Origin: Coriobacteriia bacterium
GTDB taxonomy: Bacteria; Actinomycetota; Coriobacteriia; Anaerosomatales; PALSA-660
Length of the DNA stretch: 17,272 nt
Reading direction: 5' to 3'
Assembly (NCBI GenBank): GCA_030652345.1
Contig: JAUSAU010000104.1
Span: 1 to 17,272, forward strand
A program made the position numbers and the translations under genes. Shown here piece by piece: positions 1-13,186 of this stretch; the first letter of the stretch is position 1, and the number at the start of each line of letters is the position of its first letter. A model generated the notes under the pieces. That model was given only the letters and a program-made list of their open reading frames with translations, had not been told where the DNA came from and did no database searches.

Positions 1-282
1 CATGTCCGCGCCGCCGCCCGCGTGCACCGTGAGCATGCGCGCACCGAGGCGACCCAGCGAGCGGGCCGCACCCTCGACCTGGTGCGGGATGTCGTGCAAC
101 TTCAGGTCCACGAAGACATCGAATCCGAGCGCGCGCAGGTCGGCGACGATGGCGGGCCCTTCAGCATAGAAGAGCGTCATGCCGACCTTCACCCACCGCG
201 CGTGTCCCGCGAGTGCGCGCGCGCACGCGAGCGCGGACGCGGCGTCCGGGTGGTCGAGCGCGACGATGATGCGATCGTTCAT
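1..282 (-). CDS. pyrF: Orotidine-5'-phosphate decarboxylase (3' end outside window)
   Basis: This enzyme decarboxylates OMP to UMP, the last step of de novo UMP synthesis, in the cytoplasm. Only the first 94 residues are in the window; the gene runs off the left edge. I translated it from the ATG at 282-280, which follows a clear AAGGAGG with a 4-base gap. Seen: IVALD at residues 6-10, KVGMTLFYAEG at 32-42, and DLKLHDIPHQV at 59-69. The last matches the family's catalytic Asp-Lys-Asp cluster (D59, K61, D64). It starts 42 bases after the pyrD stop and is probably co-transcribed with it. The family identification is firm. Completeness cannot be judged. Confidence 0.93.
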   Translation of the reverse strand, partial: MNDRIIVALDHPDAASALACARALAGHARWVKVGMTLFYAEGPAIVADLRALGFDVFVDLKLHDIPHQVEGAARSLGRLGARMLTVHAGGGADM

Positions 283-324
283 CGGTCCTCCTTCATCTTG
301 GCGCGGGTCGGCGGAAGCGCCGGC

Positions 325-1290
325 TCACACCTCCAGTGCGCCGATGAGGTCGCGCACCCGCGCGACCCCGTGACGCACGCAGTACTCGGTGATGCCGTCG
401 ACGACGCGCATGGTGGCCGTCGGGTCCACGAAGTTCGCTGTGCCCACCGCCACCGCGGTCGCGCCCGCGAGCATGAACTCGACGGCGTCTTCCGCGGTCA
501 TGATGCCGCCCATGCCGATGACGGGGACGTCGACCGCACGTGAGACCTGCCACACCATCCGCAGCGCGACCGGCTTGACCGCCGGCCCCGACAGCCCGCC
601 GACCACACGCGCGAGCTTCGGGCGCCTCGATTCGGCGTCGATCGCCATGCCGAGAAGCGTGTTGATCAGCGAGACCGCATCCGCGCCGGCCTCGCGCACG
701 GAACTCGCGATAGCGACGATGTCGGTCACGTTCGGGGAGAGCTTCACGATGAGCGGGCGCTTCGTCACGGCGCGCACTGCCGCGGTGACCGCTGCCGCCG
801 ACGCGCAGTCGGTGCCGAACGCCATCCCTCCCGCGTCGACGTTCGGGCACGAGATGTTGACCTCGTAGGCGGCGACGGAGGCCTCGCTCTCGAGGCGCTC
901 CACCACGCGGACGTACTCCTCGAGCGAGTGTCCGGAGACATTCACGATGACAGGCACGTCCTGCGACTCGAGCCACGCGAGGTCCTTGGCGCAGAACGCC
1001 TCCACGCCGGGGTTCTGAAGCCCGATCGAATTGAGCATCCCTGACGCCGTCTCGGCGATGCGCGGCGAATCGTTGCCCGCCCACGGCTCGAACGAGACGC
1101 CCTTCGTCGTCACCGCGCCGAGGCGCGAGAGATCGACGAAATCGGCATACTCGCGGCCCGAAGCGAACGTGCCGGACGCGACCGTCACCGGGTTGCGCAT
1201 CGCCAGGCCGCCGATCTCGACCGTGAGGTCGACCGCGGATGCGCCGAGCGGCGCGCCCGCGTCAGTGCCGGGGCGGTACTTCGGATCCAT
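325..1290 (-). CDS. pyrD: Dihydroorotate dehydrogenase type 1B, catalytic subunit
   Basis: A 321-residue FMN enzyme that oxidises dihydroorotate to orotate in the cytoplasm. With PyrK it forms the NAD-linked type 1B heterotetramer. Seen: the N-terminal [16 protein letters not shown] segment (27-42), NISCPN at 145-150 with the family's catalytic cysteine at C148, [29 protein letters not shown], and the FMN-phosphate region PVIGMGGI followed by [13 protein letters not shown]. The ATG at 1290 is chosen because GGAGG lies 9 bases upstream and the protein then has normal length; upstream codons belong to the overlapping pyrK in another frame. It overlaps the pyrK end by 29 bases, which suggests coupled translation of the two subunits. 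Confidence 0.95.
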   Translation of the reverse strand: MDPKYRPGTDAGAPLGASAVDLTVEIGGLAMRNPVTVASGTFASGREYADFVDLSRLGAVTTKGVSFEPWAGNDSPRIAETASGMLNSIGLQNPGVEAFCAKDLAWLESQDVPVIVNVSGHSLEEYVRVVERLESEASVAAYEVNISCPNVDAGGMAFGTDCASAAAVTAAVRAVTKRPLIVKLSPNVTDIVAIASSVREAGADAVSLINTLLGMAIDAESRRPKLARVVGGLSGPAVKPVALRMVWQVSRAVDVPVIGMGGIMTAEDAVEFMLAGATAVAVGTANFVDPTATMRVVDGITEYCVRHGVARVRDLIGALEV

Positions 1291-2082
1291 CCCAGCACAC
1301 CTCCTTCGCGTCGAAGACGGGGCCGTCGCAGCACGCGCGCTTGCGCCCGCTGACGGTCGTGACCACGCAGGACAGGCATGCGCCGACACCACACGCCATC
1401 AGGCGTTCGAGCGACACCTTGCACGCGACGCCAGCGTCCGAGGCCTGTCCGACCACCGCGCGCGCCATCACCTCGGGGCCACAGACGCACACGAGATCGG
1501 GACGGTCCTCACGCATCAGCCGCTCGCTGACCACGGTGACGAAGCCGCGCTCCCCCGCCGAACCGTCGTCCGTGGCGACCTCCACACGACGCGCGACCGA
1601 CTCGAGCAGCTCGCGCGCGACGAGCCGCGACGCCGTCGGCGCGCCGAGCGCCACACTGACGGCCACGCCGCGTGCCGCCAGCTGCTCCGCGAGCATGCCG
1701 AGCGGAGCGGCGCCGAGTCCGCCGGCGACCAGCAGCACGTGCGCGGCGTCGTCGCCGACCTCCCACCCGGTCCCGAGCGGCCCGATCGCGTCCATGACCG
1801 CACCGCGCTCGATGCCAGCGAGTTCCCTGGTGCCCCGGCCGAGGACCTGGTAGAGGATCTCCAGCCGCTCACCGGCCGCGCGGTGCACCGAGAACGGCCG
1901 CCGCAGGATGAAGTCCGCACCCGTCGAGATACGCAGGTGGACGAACTGTCCGGGCCGCACCGTCGCGGCGATACGCGGCGCACGCAGGGCGATGAGCCCA
2001 ACGCCCTCCGTCACGCGATCGTTCGCCAGCACCTCGACGTTCTCGAGGAGCGGGTGTGTCCCGCCGTGGTTGCAGGCGCAGG

Positions 2083-2086
<4 letters not shown>
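1262..2086 (-). CDS. pyrK: Dihydroorotate dehydrogenase electron-transfer subunit (FAD, 2Fe-2S)
   Basis: A 274-residue iron-sulfur flavoprotein that passes electrons from PyrD's FMN to NAD+. Seen in order: a ferredoxin-reductase-like FAD domain with RRPFSVHR at 62-69, a nucleotide-binding segment with [12 protein letters not shown] (121-132), CVCGPEVM at 200-207, and a C-terminal 2Fe-2S cluster motif with C232, C237, C240 and C252 in the CGVGACLSC ... CDGPVF arrangement typical of PyrK. The start is the GTG at 2086, whose last two bases plus the next A form the carB stop (4-base GTGA overlap). Extra cysteines at residues 3 and 5 are unusual but lie in a variable N-terminus. The PyrK-PyrD pair implies NAD-linked rather than quinone-linked oxidation. 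Confidence 0.94.
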
Positions 2087-5328
<3,242 letters not shown>

Positions 5329-5353
5329 GGCGCTCCTTCGATTCGGGTCGGTG

Positions 5354-6199
5354 CTACGGGACGATCAGGACCGGGCAGGACGCCTGACGGAGCAGGGTCA
5401 TCGAGACCGAGCCCATGAACGCCTCCTGCAACGGGTTGCGGCCGTGCGAGCCGATCACCACCCCGGTCACGCCGGAGTCCGAGATGTCGCGCGCGATGGC
5501 GCGCTCGGGGTCGCCGGTGCCGATCACCGGGATCGCGCTCATGCCGGCCTCCTTCGCGCGGTCGCACAGATTGCGCAGCTGGAAGTCGGCGCCGTCCTCG
5601 CACCGCTGCCGGCGTGCCTCATCGACGTCGTTGGGCAGCACATGCAGGATGCGGACCGAGTTGACCGCCCGGGCCGGCAGGGTGAGCGCGACGTCCATCG
5701 CGCGGTCGGCTGTCGGCGAGAAGTCGGTCGGGACCAGCACGACGTGACCGAACGAGGCTGCCACCGCGGCCGGATCGGCGGCGTTGTGCAGGATGTCGAA
5801 CCGCACCGTGAGCGTGGGGATGCCGGCGTCGCGCACCAGGCGCTCGGACACCGACCCGACGATGAGCTGGTCGGCGACGGACTTGCCCGACGTTCCCACC
5901 ACGATCGCGTCGACATGCGTCTCCAACGCGAGCGAGAGAAGCTCGCGCTCGGGGTCACCGGTCGGGATGCGCACCTCGACATCGAGGCCGGCGTCGATCA
6001 TCGGCTGGACCTTGAGGCGCATCTGCTCGCGCACGCTGTCGACCTTGGCGGCGATGACCGGCCCTTCGAGCCCCGTCACATCGATCACGTGCCCGCAGAC
6101 GACCCGGCGCACACCGAGCGCACCGAGCCCGGAGACGAACCGGAGCACCAGCGTGCTGTCGTTCGAGAAGTCGATCGGCAACAGGACCGTGCGGATCAT
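5354..6199 (-). CDS. Universal stress protein, two tandem UspA domains
   Basis: A 281-residue cytoplasmic protein built of two UspA folds (about 1-137 and 150-281). Each half keeps the ATP-binding signature G-2x-G-9x-G-S: GTSG...GS at 102-116 and GSHG...GS at 250-264. Both halves also carry a TGDPER segment (80-85 and 228-233), which supports an internal duplication. Family members bind ATP and help survival under stress or energy limitation; the specific role here is unknown. The start is the ATG at 6199 after GGAAGGGG, giving the usual [11 protein letters not shown] opening; a GTG at 6217 is an alternative that would add six residues. The stop is TAG. It lies 19 bases after carA and 25 before carB, so it is placed as a member of the pyrimidine operon, between two genes normally adjacent. 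Confidence 0.92.
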   Translation of the reverse strand: MIRTVLLPIDFSNDSTLVLRFVSGLGALGVRRVVCGHVIDVTGLEGPVIAAKVDSVREQMRLKVQPMIDAGLDVEVRIPTGDPERELLSLALETHVDAIVVGTSGKSVADQLIVGSVSERLVRDAGIPTLTVRFDILHNAADPAAVAASFGHVVLVPTDFSPTADRAMDVALTLPARAVNSVRILHVLPNDVDEARRQRCEDGADFQLRNLCDRAKEAGMSAIPVIGTGDPERAIARDISDSGVTGVVIGSHGRNPLQEAFMGSVSMTLLRQASCPVLIVP

Positions 6200-6218
6200 G
6201 TCGTCCCCTTCCCTCACT

Positions 6219-7514
6219 TCAGGCCTTCGAGGCGGCCGCGCGATTCGCGAATCGCGGGTCCGCCACCGACAGGTACTCCGTCTCGCCGTCCATCAGCGCC
6301 GTGAACGCACCGAACAGGTAGCGCGAATCGTGCGGGCCGGGCGCCGACTCCGGGTGGTACTGCACCGAGAACGCACGCTGATCCATCGCGCGAACGCCCT
6401 CGACGGTCATGTCGTTCAGGTTCACGTGGGTGAGCTGCACGCGGCCGAAGCGCTCCGAGGTCACGACGGGTGCGACGCCCGCCCGCACCCACGCGCCGAT
6501 GTCGGACGGATCCAGCTCGAGCCCGCCGCTCGCCTCAGCATCGAGCGGTCCGATCGACGAGAAGTCCACGCAGAACCCGTGGTTCTGGCTGCTGATCTCG
6601 ACCTGCCTCGTGAGCAGGTTCATGACCGGCTGGTTCCCGCCACGGTGACCGTACTTGAGCTTGAAGGTCGAGGCCCCGAGTGCGAGCGAGAGCATCTGGT
6701 GACCGAGGCAGATCCCGAAGACGGGTTTCCGACCGAGCAGTTCACCGACCGTCCGGTAGAGGTAGTCCACCGCCTCCGGATCGCCCGGTCCGTTTGCCAG
6801 GAACACGCCGTCGGGGTCCAGGTCGAGGATCTCGGCGGCGGTCGTGGTCGGCGGCACGACACGCACCGAGCACCCCGCCTCGGACAGTCGCCGCAGGATG
6901 TTGAACTTGATGCCCGAGTCCACGGCCACGACCCGGTACTTCGCTCTGACCGGCAACACGCCCGTATCGATCGGCAGGCATCCGGTCGGGTCCTCGCTCC
7001 CCCACTCGAACGCGGCGTCGACGGCGACCTCACGCACGAGGTCCCGTCCGACGAGCCCCGGCGAGGCCTTCGCCTTGGCCACGAGCGAGGCCGGGTCGAG
7101 ATCCACCGTCGAGATGACCGAGCGCATCGCGCCCGCCTCGCGCAGGTGGCGCGTCAGCCGCCGCGTGTCGACGCCCTCGATCGCCACGATCCCGTGCGCC
7201 CGCAGGAAGTCGGGAACCGACTGCTCGCTGCGCCAAGAACTCGTGATGCGGCTCATCTGACGAACGACGAAACCGCGGGCGAAGGCGCCGCGTGACTCCA
7301 TGTCGGCCCCGTTGACCCCGTAGTTGCCGATGTGCGGCATGGTCATGGTCACGATCTGGCCGGCGTAGGACGGGTCGGTCAGGACCTCCTGATAGCCGAC
7401 GAGCGATGTGTTGAACACCGCCTCCCCGTCAGCCTCTCCGTCCGCTCCGCATGCCCAGCCCGCGAAGACCGTCCCGTCTTCGAGTGCGAGCAGTGCGCGC
7501 TTCCGCTCCGTCAC
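6219..7514 (-). CDS. carA: Carbamoyl-phosphate synthase small subunit (glutaminase)
   Basis: A 431-residue glutamine amidotransferase subunit that hydrolyses glutamine and passes ammonia to CarB. Seen: the N-terminal CPSase_sm domain (LEDGTVFAG at 11-19, FNTSLVGYQEVLTDPSYAGQ at 34-53, HIGNYGVN at 61-68) and the class I glutaminase domain with nucleophile C269 in FGICLGHQ and the H387/E389 pair in VQYHPESAPGPHD. The segment HRGGNQPV at 290-297 is also typical. The GTG start at 7514 shares GTGA with the pyrC stop, a 4-base overlap that suggests translational coupling. The C-terminus (after about 410) is a short variable tail. The partner gene carB is not adjacent: one gene intervenes. Confidence 0.96.
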   Translation of the reverse strand: MTERKRALLALEDGTVFAGWACGADGEADGEAVFNTSLVGYQEVLTDPSYAGQIVTMTMPHIGNYGVNGADMESRGAFARGFVVRQMSRITSSWRSEQSVPDFLRAHGIVAIEGVDTRRLTRHLREAGAMRSVISTVDLDPASLVAKAKASPGLVGRDLVREVAVDAAFEWGSEDPTGCLPIDTGVLPVRAKYRVVAVDSGIKFNILRRLSEAGCSVRVVPPTTTAAEILDLDPDGVFLANGPGDPEAVDYLYRTVGELLGRKPVFGICLGHQMLSLALGASTFKLKYGHRGGNQPVMNLLTRQVEISSQNHGFCVDFSSIGPLDAEASGGLELDPSDIGAWVRAGVAPVVTSERFGRVQLTHVNLNDMTVEGVRAMDQRAFSVQYHPESAPGPHDSRYLFGAFTALMDGETEYLSVADPRFANRAAASKA

Positions 7515-7972
7515 ACGACCACCTTCCCGTTCCGCAGGGCGAAGTAGCCGCCGATGAGCACCTCGCTGGCCTTGCCGAGAAGCTTACGTCCCAGGAACGC
7601 GCTGTTGCGGCTCTTGCTCACGAACCAGTCGGCGGAGACCTCCACACGCGCCTCCGGGTCCACGATGGTGATGTCGGCGACCGCACCCGGCTCGAGGCGC
7701 ACCGGCGGCAGTCCCAGCGCCACGCGCGGCCCGTGGCACATGCGCTCGACCACGAGCGCCCAGTCGGCCTTCTTCGTGGCGATCAGGTTCGTGATGACGA
7801 GCGGCAGCGCCGTCTCGAGTCCCGTCGTACCGAACGGCGCCAGCTCGAACTCGAGCGCCTTCTCGTGGACGGCGTGCGGCGCGTGGTCGGTCGCGATGCA
7901 GTCGACGGTCCCGTCGAGGAGCCCCGCGAGCAGCGCAGCCGCGTCCTCGGCGCTGCGGAGCGGCGGGTTCAT
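7511..7972 (-). CDS. pyrC: Dihydroorotase, C-terminal part of a gene interrupted by TAG
   Basis: This is the C-terminal 153 residues of a type I dihydroorotase whose full locus would span 7511-8803. It begins with an ATG directly after the interrupting TAG. Seen: MNPPLRSAED at the start, then DCIATDHAPH, which contains the family's catalytic aspartate and the following histidine, then APFGTTGLETALPL, and the C-terminal amidohydrolase small-domain strands (GAVADITIVDPEA). The similarity runs without a gap across the stop into the upstream part, so this is one ancestral gene. On its own it lacks the metal-binding histidines. It could be made by reinitiation at the ATG, by read-through, or not at all. 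It ends TGA, overlapping the carA start by 4 bases. Confidence 0.88.
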   Translation of the reverse strand: MNPPLRSAEDAAALLAGLLDGTVDCIATDHAPHAVHEKALEFELAPFGTTGLETALPLVITNLIATKKADWALVVERMCHGPRVALGLPPVRLEPGAVADITIVDPEARVEVSADWFVSKSRNSAFLGRKLLGKASEVLIGGYFALRNGKVVV

Positions 7973-7975
7973 CTA
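7973..7975 (-). other. In-frame TAG stop at the conserved lysine codon of pyrC
   Basis: On the minus strand the frame reads ATG TAG ATG AAC CCG. The TAG replaces the residue before MNPPLR, which is lysine in known type I enzymes (for example the NYKMNPPLR-like segment in Bacillus PyrC, from memory). A single A-to-T change turns AAG into TAG. No frameshift is present: both flanks are in one frame. Four other genes in the window end in TAG at positions that fit natural ends, so TAG appears to act as a stop in this organism. Confidence 0.95.
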
Positions 7976-8786
7976 CATGTTCGTGTCGAACTGCTCGGTG
8001 TTGTCGTCGTCGGTGAGGAAGAGGTGATGCGGCGTGACCTCGCAGGTGACCGCGACACCGCGCGCCTTGGCAGCGCGTACGAGCTCGACCGAGCCGGACG
8101 TGGAGAGGTGCGCGAGGTGCAGGCGACACCCGGTGAGCTCCGCGAGGCGGATGTCGCGAGCGACCGCCACCTCTTCGCCGGCCGCGGGCCACCCCGACAT
8201 CCCGAGCCGGGTGGAGACCACGCCCTCGTTCACGACGCCCTTACCGACCAACGACTCGTCCTCGCAGTGTGCGATGACGGGCACGTCGAAGCGCTTGATG
8301 TAGTCCATCGCCAGGCGCATCATGCCCGCGCTCTGCACGCCGCGACCGTCGTCGGAGAAGGCGACGGCGCCCTCGGCCACCATGTCACCGATCTCCGCGA
8401 GCGCGGCGCCCTGCAGCTTGGCCGTGATCGCACCGATCGGGTAGACGCGCACGGCTCCGTCCCGCTCGGCCCGCTCGGTCAGGAAGTGCACCGCCGCGCC
8501 CTCGTCGACGACCGGGTCGGTGTTCGGCATGGCGCACACGGCGGTGAACCCTCCGTGCGCCGCTGCGCGGGTACCGCTGTAGACGGTCTCTTTGTCCTCA
8601 CGCCCCGGCTCGCGCAGGTGCGTGTGGACGTCCACGAGGCCCGGCAGGACGATCTTCTCGGTGCAGTCGACCACGTCGCCCTTCGGGATGGACAGGTCCT
8701 TCCCGATCTCGACGATCACGCCGTCGCGGATGACGACGTCGCAGACCTCGTCGAGCCCGACGGCAGGGTCGATCACGCGTCCGTTC

Positions 8787-8803
<17 letters not shown>
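7973..8803 (-). CDS. pyrC: Dihydroorotase, N-terminal part, ends at an in-frame TAG
   Basis: These are the first 276 residues of a type I dihydroorotase, which cyclises carbamoyl-aspartate to dihydroorotate. The GTG at 8803 is the likely start: GGGAGG lies 8 bases upstream, and the reading begins VALLLKNGRVIDP, the usual family opening. It overlaps the end of pyrB by 17 bases. Seen: metal ligands H60 and H62 in VDVHTHLREPG, the MPNTDP substrate segment at 92-97, SDDG at 150-153, H179 in IAHCED, H232 in LAHLST, and TPHHLFLTDDD. The frame then meets TAG at codon 277, where related proteins read a lysine before MNPPLR. The residues after it are intact in the same frame (7511-7972). With lysine restored the protein would be 430 residues, a normal length. 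Confidence 0.9.
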
Positions 8804-10441
<1,638 letters not shown>

Positions 10442-10452
10442 GGTCGACAGCC

Positions 10453-10481
10453 ACACTACCGCAACGCGCTGTGCAACGGAA
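10453..10481 (-). promoter_or_regulatory. Possible promoter of the pyr operon
   Basis: A TAGTGT at 10458-10453 could be a -10 box, with a weak TTCCGT 17 bases upstream (10481-10476). Transcription would then begin just before the PyrR element. The -35 match is poor. The placement between the upstream inverted repeat and the leader is the main support. Confidence 0.25.
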
Positions 10482-10508
10482 GTGGGCAGATCGGGCCGAG
10501 ACGCTGCG

Positions 10509-10541
10509 AAGGGCCGATCCCTGCCACGGGGATCGGCCCTT
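10509..10541 (-). terminator. Strong inverted repeat, likely terminator of the signalling operon
   Basis: Two perfect 13-base arms, AAGGGCCGATCCC and its complement, flank a 7-base loop. It lies about 35 bases past the stop of the small membrane protein gene and before the pyr leader. The U run is short in either direction (CTTCTT on the plus strand), so it may be a weak or bidirectional terminator. The minus direction fits the gene order. Confidence 0.65.
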
Positions 10542-10575
10542 CTTGAGCAGTCACGCCTCCTGGGAGAGGGAGGGA

Positions 10576-10887
10576 CTAGTAGGTGGGCGCATCGGCGCCG
10601 GGACGTCGGGGTGAGGGCTGCGCGTCGGGAGCGATCGGACATCCGCCGGGAGGGCACGCCGGAGTGTCGGTGATGCCGGCGCCGGCTCCCTCTCCCATGG
10701 GACAGCCGGGCGCTGCTGCGCGAGATCGGTCCACTCGCGCTTCCGGACCGTCGGCGCGGATCGAGAAGCGGGCGGGACCGAACGCGTGAGAGGCGAACTG
10801 CACACCGATCGCCAGCGCCGAGGCCAGCAGTATTCCTGCGACGAAGCCGGCGAGCGCTCCAAGCGCGATCTTCACGTTCGTGTGCAT
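10576..10887 (-). CDS. Small membrane-anchored Cys/Pro/Gly-rich protein of unknown function
   Basis: I do not recognise the family. The 103-residue protein has one hydrophobic segment at about 7-30 (IALGALAGFVAGILLASALA...), which could be a membrane anchor or uncleaved signal. A basic and polar tail follows with cysteines at 62, 78 and 83 in GCPMG and ACPPGGCP contexts. The ATG at 10887 has GGAGGG 9 bases upstream, and the frame before it has no better start. It lies 148 bases after the histidine kinase stop, in the same direction, and a strong inverted repeat follows. The cysteine spacing could suit metal or disulfide chemistry outside the membrane, but that is a guess. It may be an accessory of the adjacent two-component pair or an independent gene. 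The stop is TAG. Confidence 0.65.
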   Translation of the reverse strand: MHTNVKIALGALAGFVAGILLASALAIGVQFASHAFGPARFSIRADGPEARVDRSRAAAPGCPMGEGAGAGITDTPACPPGGCPIAPDAQPSPRRPGADAPTY

Positions 10888-11035
10888 CGTCCGCGACCCT
10901 CCGTGTCGATGGCAGGCGGCCGGTGCTCGTGGCCGCTCTCGCCGTGGCCGAGTATGGCCGGCGTGCGTGGCGAGGGGGTGGCGCGGTGATGGAGCGGTCG
11001 TAGGCGCGGTATGGAGAGCCCGTGGAGGCGGACAG

Positions 11036-12448
11036 CTACACCCTCTGGCGCTTGCGCTGGACCGGCAGACGGACCTCGAACGTCGTTCCCAGACCGGGTT
11101 CGTTGGAGCGGAATCCGACCGACCCACCGTGCTGTTCGATGATCTCGCGGACGACGGCCAGCCCGATACCGAAACCGCCACGCGAGCGCTCACGCGCCTC
11201 GTCGGACCGCCAGAAGCGCGTGAAGACGCGGTCCCGGTTCTCAGGCGCGACTCCGATACCGGTATCCGTCACGCTCACGAGGGCGGTCTTCTGGTCGATG
11301 TCGAGGCGGACGGTTATCCGTCCGCCTTCCGGTGTGTAGCGCGCAGCGTTGCTGAGCAGGTTGCCGAACGCCTGCGTGAGCCGATCGGAGTCGGCCATGG
11401 CGCACGATCCCTCAGCGATGTCGGTGACGAGCTCCAGCCCGATCGACTCGATCAGCGCGCGATGCGTCTCGACCGCACGCTGGAGCGGCGTCGCAGGGTC
11501 GATCTCGGCCATCCGGAAGGCTACGGAGCGGTTCTCGAGTCGCGAGAGCTCGAGGATGGAGTCGGCAAGGCGCCCGAGGCGTACGGTCTCGTTGCGCACG
11601 ATGCCGAGATGCTCACCGTCAGCGGGCAGGACGCCGTCCTGCATCGCCTCCACGGTCGCCTGGATCGCCTGCAGCGGCGTGCGCAACTCGTGCGCGACGT
11701 CGGCGGTGAGACGACGCTCGAACTCCCGCTCGGCCTGGATGGAGTCCGCCATCTCGTCGAGGGTGCGCCCGAGCAGTCCGACCTCGTCCTCGCGTTGCAG
11801 GCCGGTACGCGCGTCGAGACGCCCCGCGCGGAGCGCGGCCGCCGTCCGCGTGACACGCTCGATCGGTTGCGTGAACAGCCGCGAATACAGCAGACCGCCC
11901 GCGGTCGCGAAGACGACGGCCAGGCCTGCTGCGACCGCGAGCCCCGAGCTCGACGCGCTACGGAACCGCTGATCGGAGTCGGTCAAAAACGACCCGGGCG
12001 ACTTCGAAGCGACGCGGACCGAGCCCACCTGAGCGTCGTTCGCATAGACAGGCGCTCGCACGACCGGCTCGCGCATGGCACCCGGGTCCTGCGTGGCCGT
12101 ACCGACGATGGTCGAGGGTACTCCGGGCATGAAGCTGCTCACCGGCAGACGTGCGCTGTCGACGAGGATCGCACCCTGGCTGTCGAGGACCTGCACGCGA
12201 AGCCCGTTGCGCTCGCCGAGCATGGCGAGCTCGATGAGCGCTCGACCGCCCCAGCCCGCGTTGTTCGTGTACGACGTCCCGGCGACCTCAGCGAGCACGT
12301 TCGCATCCGCCTGAACACGCTCGCGGACGTAGCCCTCGAAGGAGCGCTGCCACGATATGGCGACGCCGACCGTCGCGAGCAACGCCGTGAACGCGGCGAC
12401 TGCGGCGAAGGCGAGTCCGAGCTGGGCGGCGAAGCCCGGGCGCCTCAT
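11036..12448 (-). CDS. Two-transmembrane HAMP sensor histidine kinase
   Basis: A 470-residue membrane sensor kinase. Seen: a transmembrane segment at about 9-32, an extracytoplasmic domain of about 135 residues, a second transmembrane segment at about 168-190, a HAMP linker (about 190-243), HisKA with phosphoacceptor H253 in DVAHELRTPLQAI, N-box N367 in NLLSNAARYTP, G1 DTGIGV (395-400) and G2 GGFGIGLAVV (424-433). All residues needed for autophosphorylation are present. The ATG at 12448 overlaps the stop of the OmpR-type regulator by 4 bases (ATGA), so the two are very likely cognate partners. The signal is unknown; the sensor domain has no motif I can name. The architecture resembles BaeS/PhoR-like kinases. 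The stop is TAG. Confidence 0.93.
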   Translation of the reverse strand: MRRPGFAAQLGLAFAAVAAFTALLATVGVAISWQRSFEGYVRERVQADANVLAEVAGTSYTNNAGWGGRALIELAMLGERNGLRVQVLDSQGAILVDSARLPVSSFMPGVPSTIVGTATQDPGAMREPVVRAPVYANDAQVGSVRVASKSPGSFLTDSDQRFRSASSSGLAVAAGLAVVFATAGGLLYSRLFTQPIERVTRTAAALRAGRLDARTGLQREDEVGLLGRTLDEMADSIQAEREFERRLTADVAHELRTPLQAIQATVEAMQDGVLPADGEHLGIVRNETVRLGRLADSILELSRLENRSVAFRMAEIDPATPLQRAVETHRALIESIGLELVTDIAEGSCAMADSDRLTQAFGNLLSNAARYTPEGGRITVRLDIDQKTALVSVTDTGIGVAPENRDRVFTRFWRSDEARERSRGGFGIGLAVVREIIEQHGGSVGFRSNEPGLGTTFEVRLPVQRKRQRV

Positions 12449-13164
12449 CGGGCCGGTTCCTCCCCGGCCCCTTCGCTCGGTTCGAAACGGTAGCCGACGC
12501 CGGTGACCGTCTGGATGAATCGCGGCTCCCGCGGATCGTCCTTGAGCTTGGCCCTGAGGTTCTTCACATGGCTGTCGATCGCGCGCTCGTAGCCCTCGAA
12601 GTCATAGCCGAGGACCTTCTCGACCAGCTCCATGCGCGGATAGACGCGACCGGGATACCGGGCCAACGTCACGAGCAGCTTGAACTCGCTCGCGGTCAGA
12701 TCGATGTCTTCTCCGTCGAGGTAGACGCGGTGGCCACGCAGATCGATCGACAGGCCTCCGTACTCCATGCGATCGCGCTGCGGATCCGACTCGGCGTGCG
12801 CTCTGCGCATGAGCGCGCGCACGCGGGCGACGAGTTCCCGCGGCGAGAACGGCTTGACGAGGTAGTCGTCCGCACCGATCTCCAGTCCGCGGATCCGCTC
12901 CTCCTCGCTGCCCTTCGCCGTCAGCATGATGATCGGCACGTCGGATGCATCGCGCAGGCGACGGCAGACATCCTCTCCTGAGATCTTGGGCAGGTTCAGG
13001 TCGAGGACGACGAGATCGAACGGCTTGCGCTCCGCCTGTTCGAGCGCCGCGGCGCCGTCGGCCACCGCGGTCACCCAGAAGCCTTCCTTCTCAAGGTACG
13101 CGGCGACCGCATCGCGAATCGTGCGTTCGTCCTCCACGAGGAGGATACGCTGGCTCACTTCCAT
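12445..13164 (-). CDS. OmpR/PhoB-family response regulator
   Basis: A 239-residue DNA-binding regulator. The receiver (about 5-118) has acidic pocket E11-D12, phosphoacceptor D55 in LVVLDLNLP, T82 in MLTAKG and K104 in YLVKPFSPREL. A winged-helix OmpR-type output domain follows (about 133-228), with LTASEFKLL, GRVYPR and the end motif TVTGVGYRFEP. The ATG at 13164 is chosen because GGAAGG lies 6 bases upstream and the protein then opens MEVSQRILLVEDE. Upstream codons in frame overlap the preceding kinase and look non-coding. It starts 22 bases after the receiver-PAS-kinase stop and overlaps the next kinase by 4 bases, so it is probably phosphorylated by that kinase and could also receive input from the upstream genes. 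Its targets are unknown. Confidence 0.94.
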   Translation of the reverse strand: MEVSQRILLVEDERTIRDAVAAYLEKEGFWVTAVADGAAALEQAERKPFDLVVLDLNLPKISGEDVCRRLRDASDVPIIMLTAKGSEEERIRGLEIGADDYLVKPFSPRELVARVRALMRRAHAESDPQRDRMEYGGLSIDLRGHRVYLDGEDIDLTASEFKLLVTLARYPGRVYPRMELVEKVLGYDFEGYERAIDSHVKNLRAKLKDDPREPRFIQTVTGVGYRFEPSEGAGEEPAR

Positions 13165-13186
13165 GGAATGCCTTCCGTGAAGGGAC

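Noticed and set aside
7973..7975. TAG read as pyrrolysine or another recoded amino acid in pyrC
   Set aside because: Four other genes in the window (the usp, the HAMP kinase, the lone receiver and the small membrane protein) end naturally at TAG. No tRNA or pyl gene is visible here. It remains possible only if such genes exist elsewhere in the genome.
10888..11035. 148-base gap between the HAMP kinase and the small membrane protein gene
   Set aside because: I looked for a promoter, hairpin or small gene and saw none convincing; the open frame through it lacks a good start and is non-coding in style.
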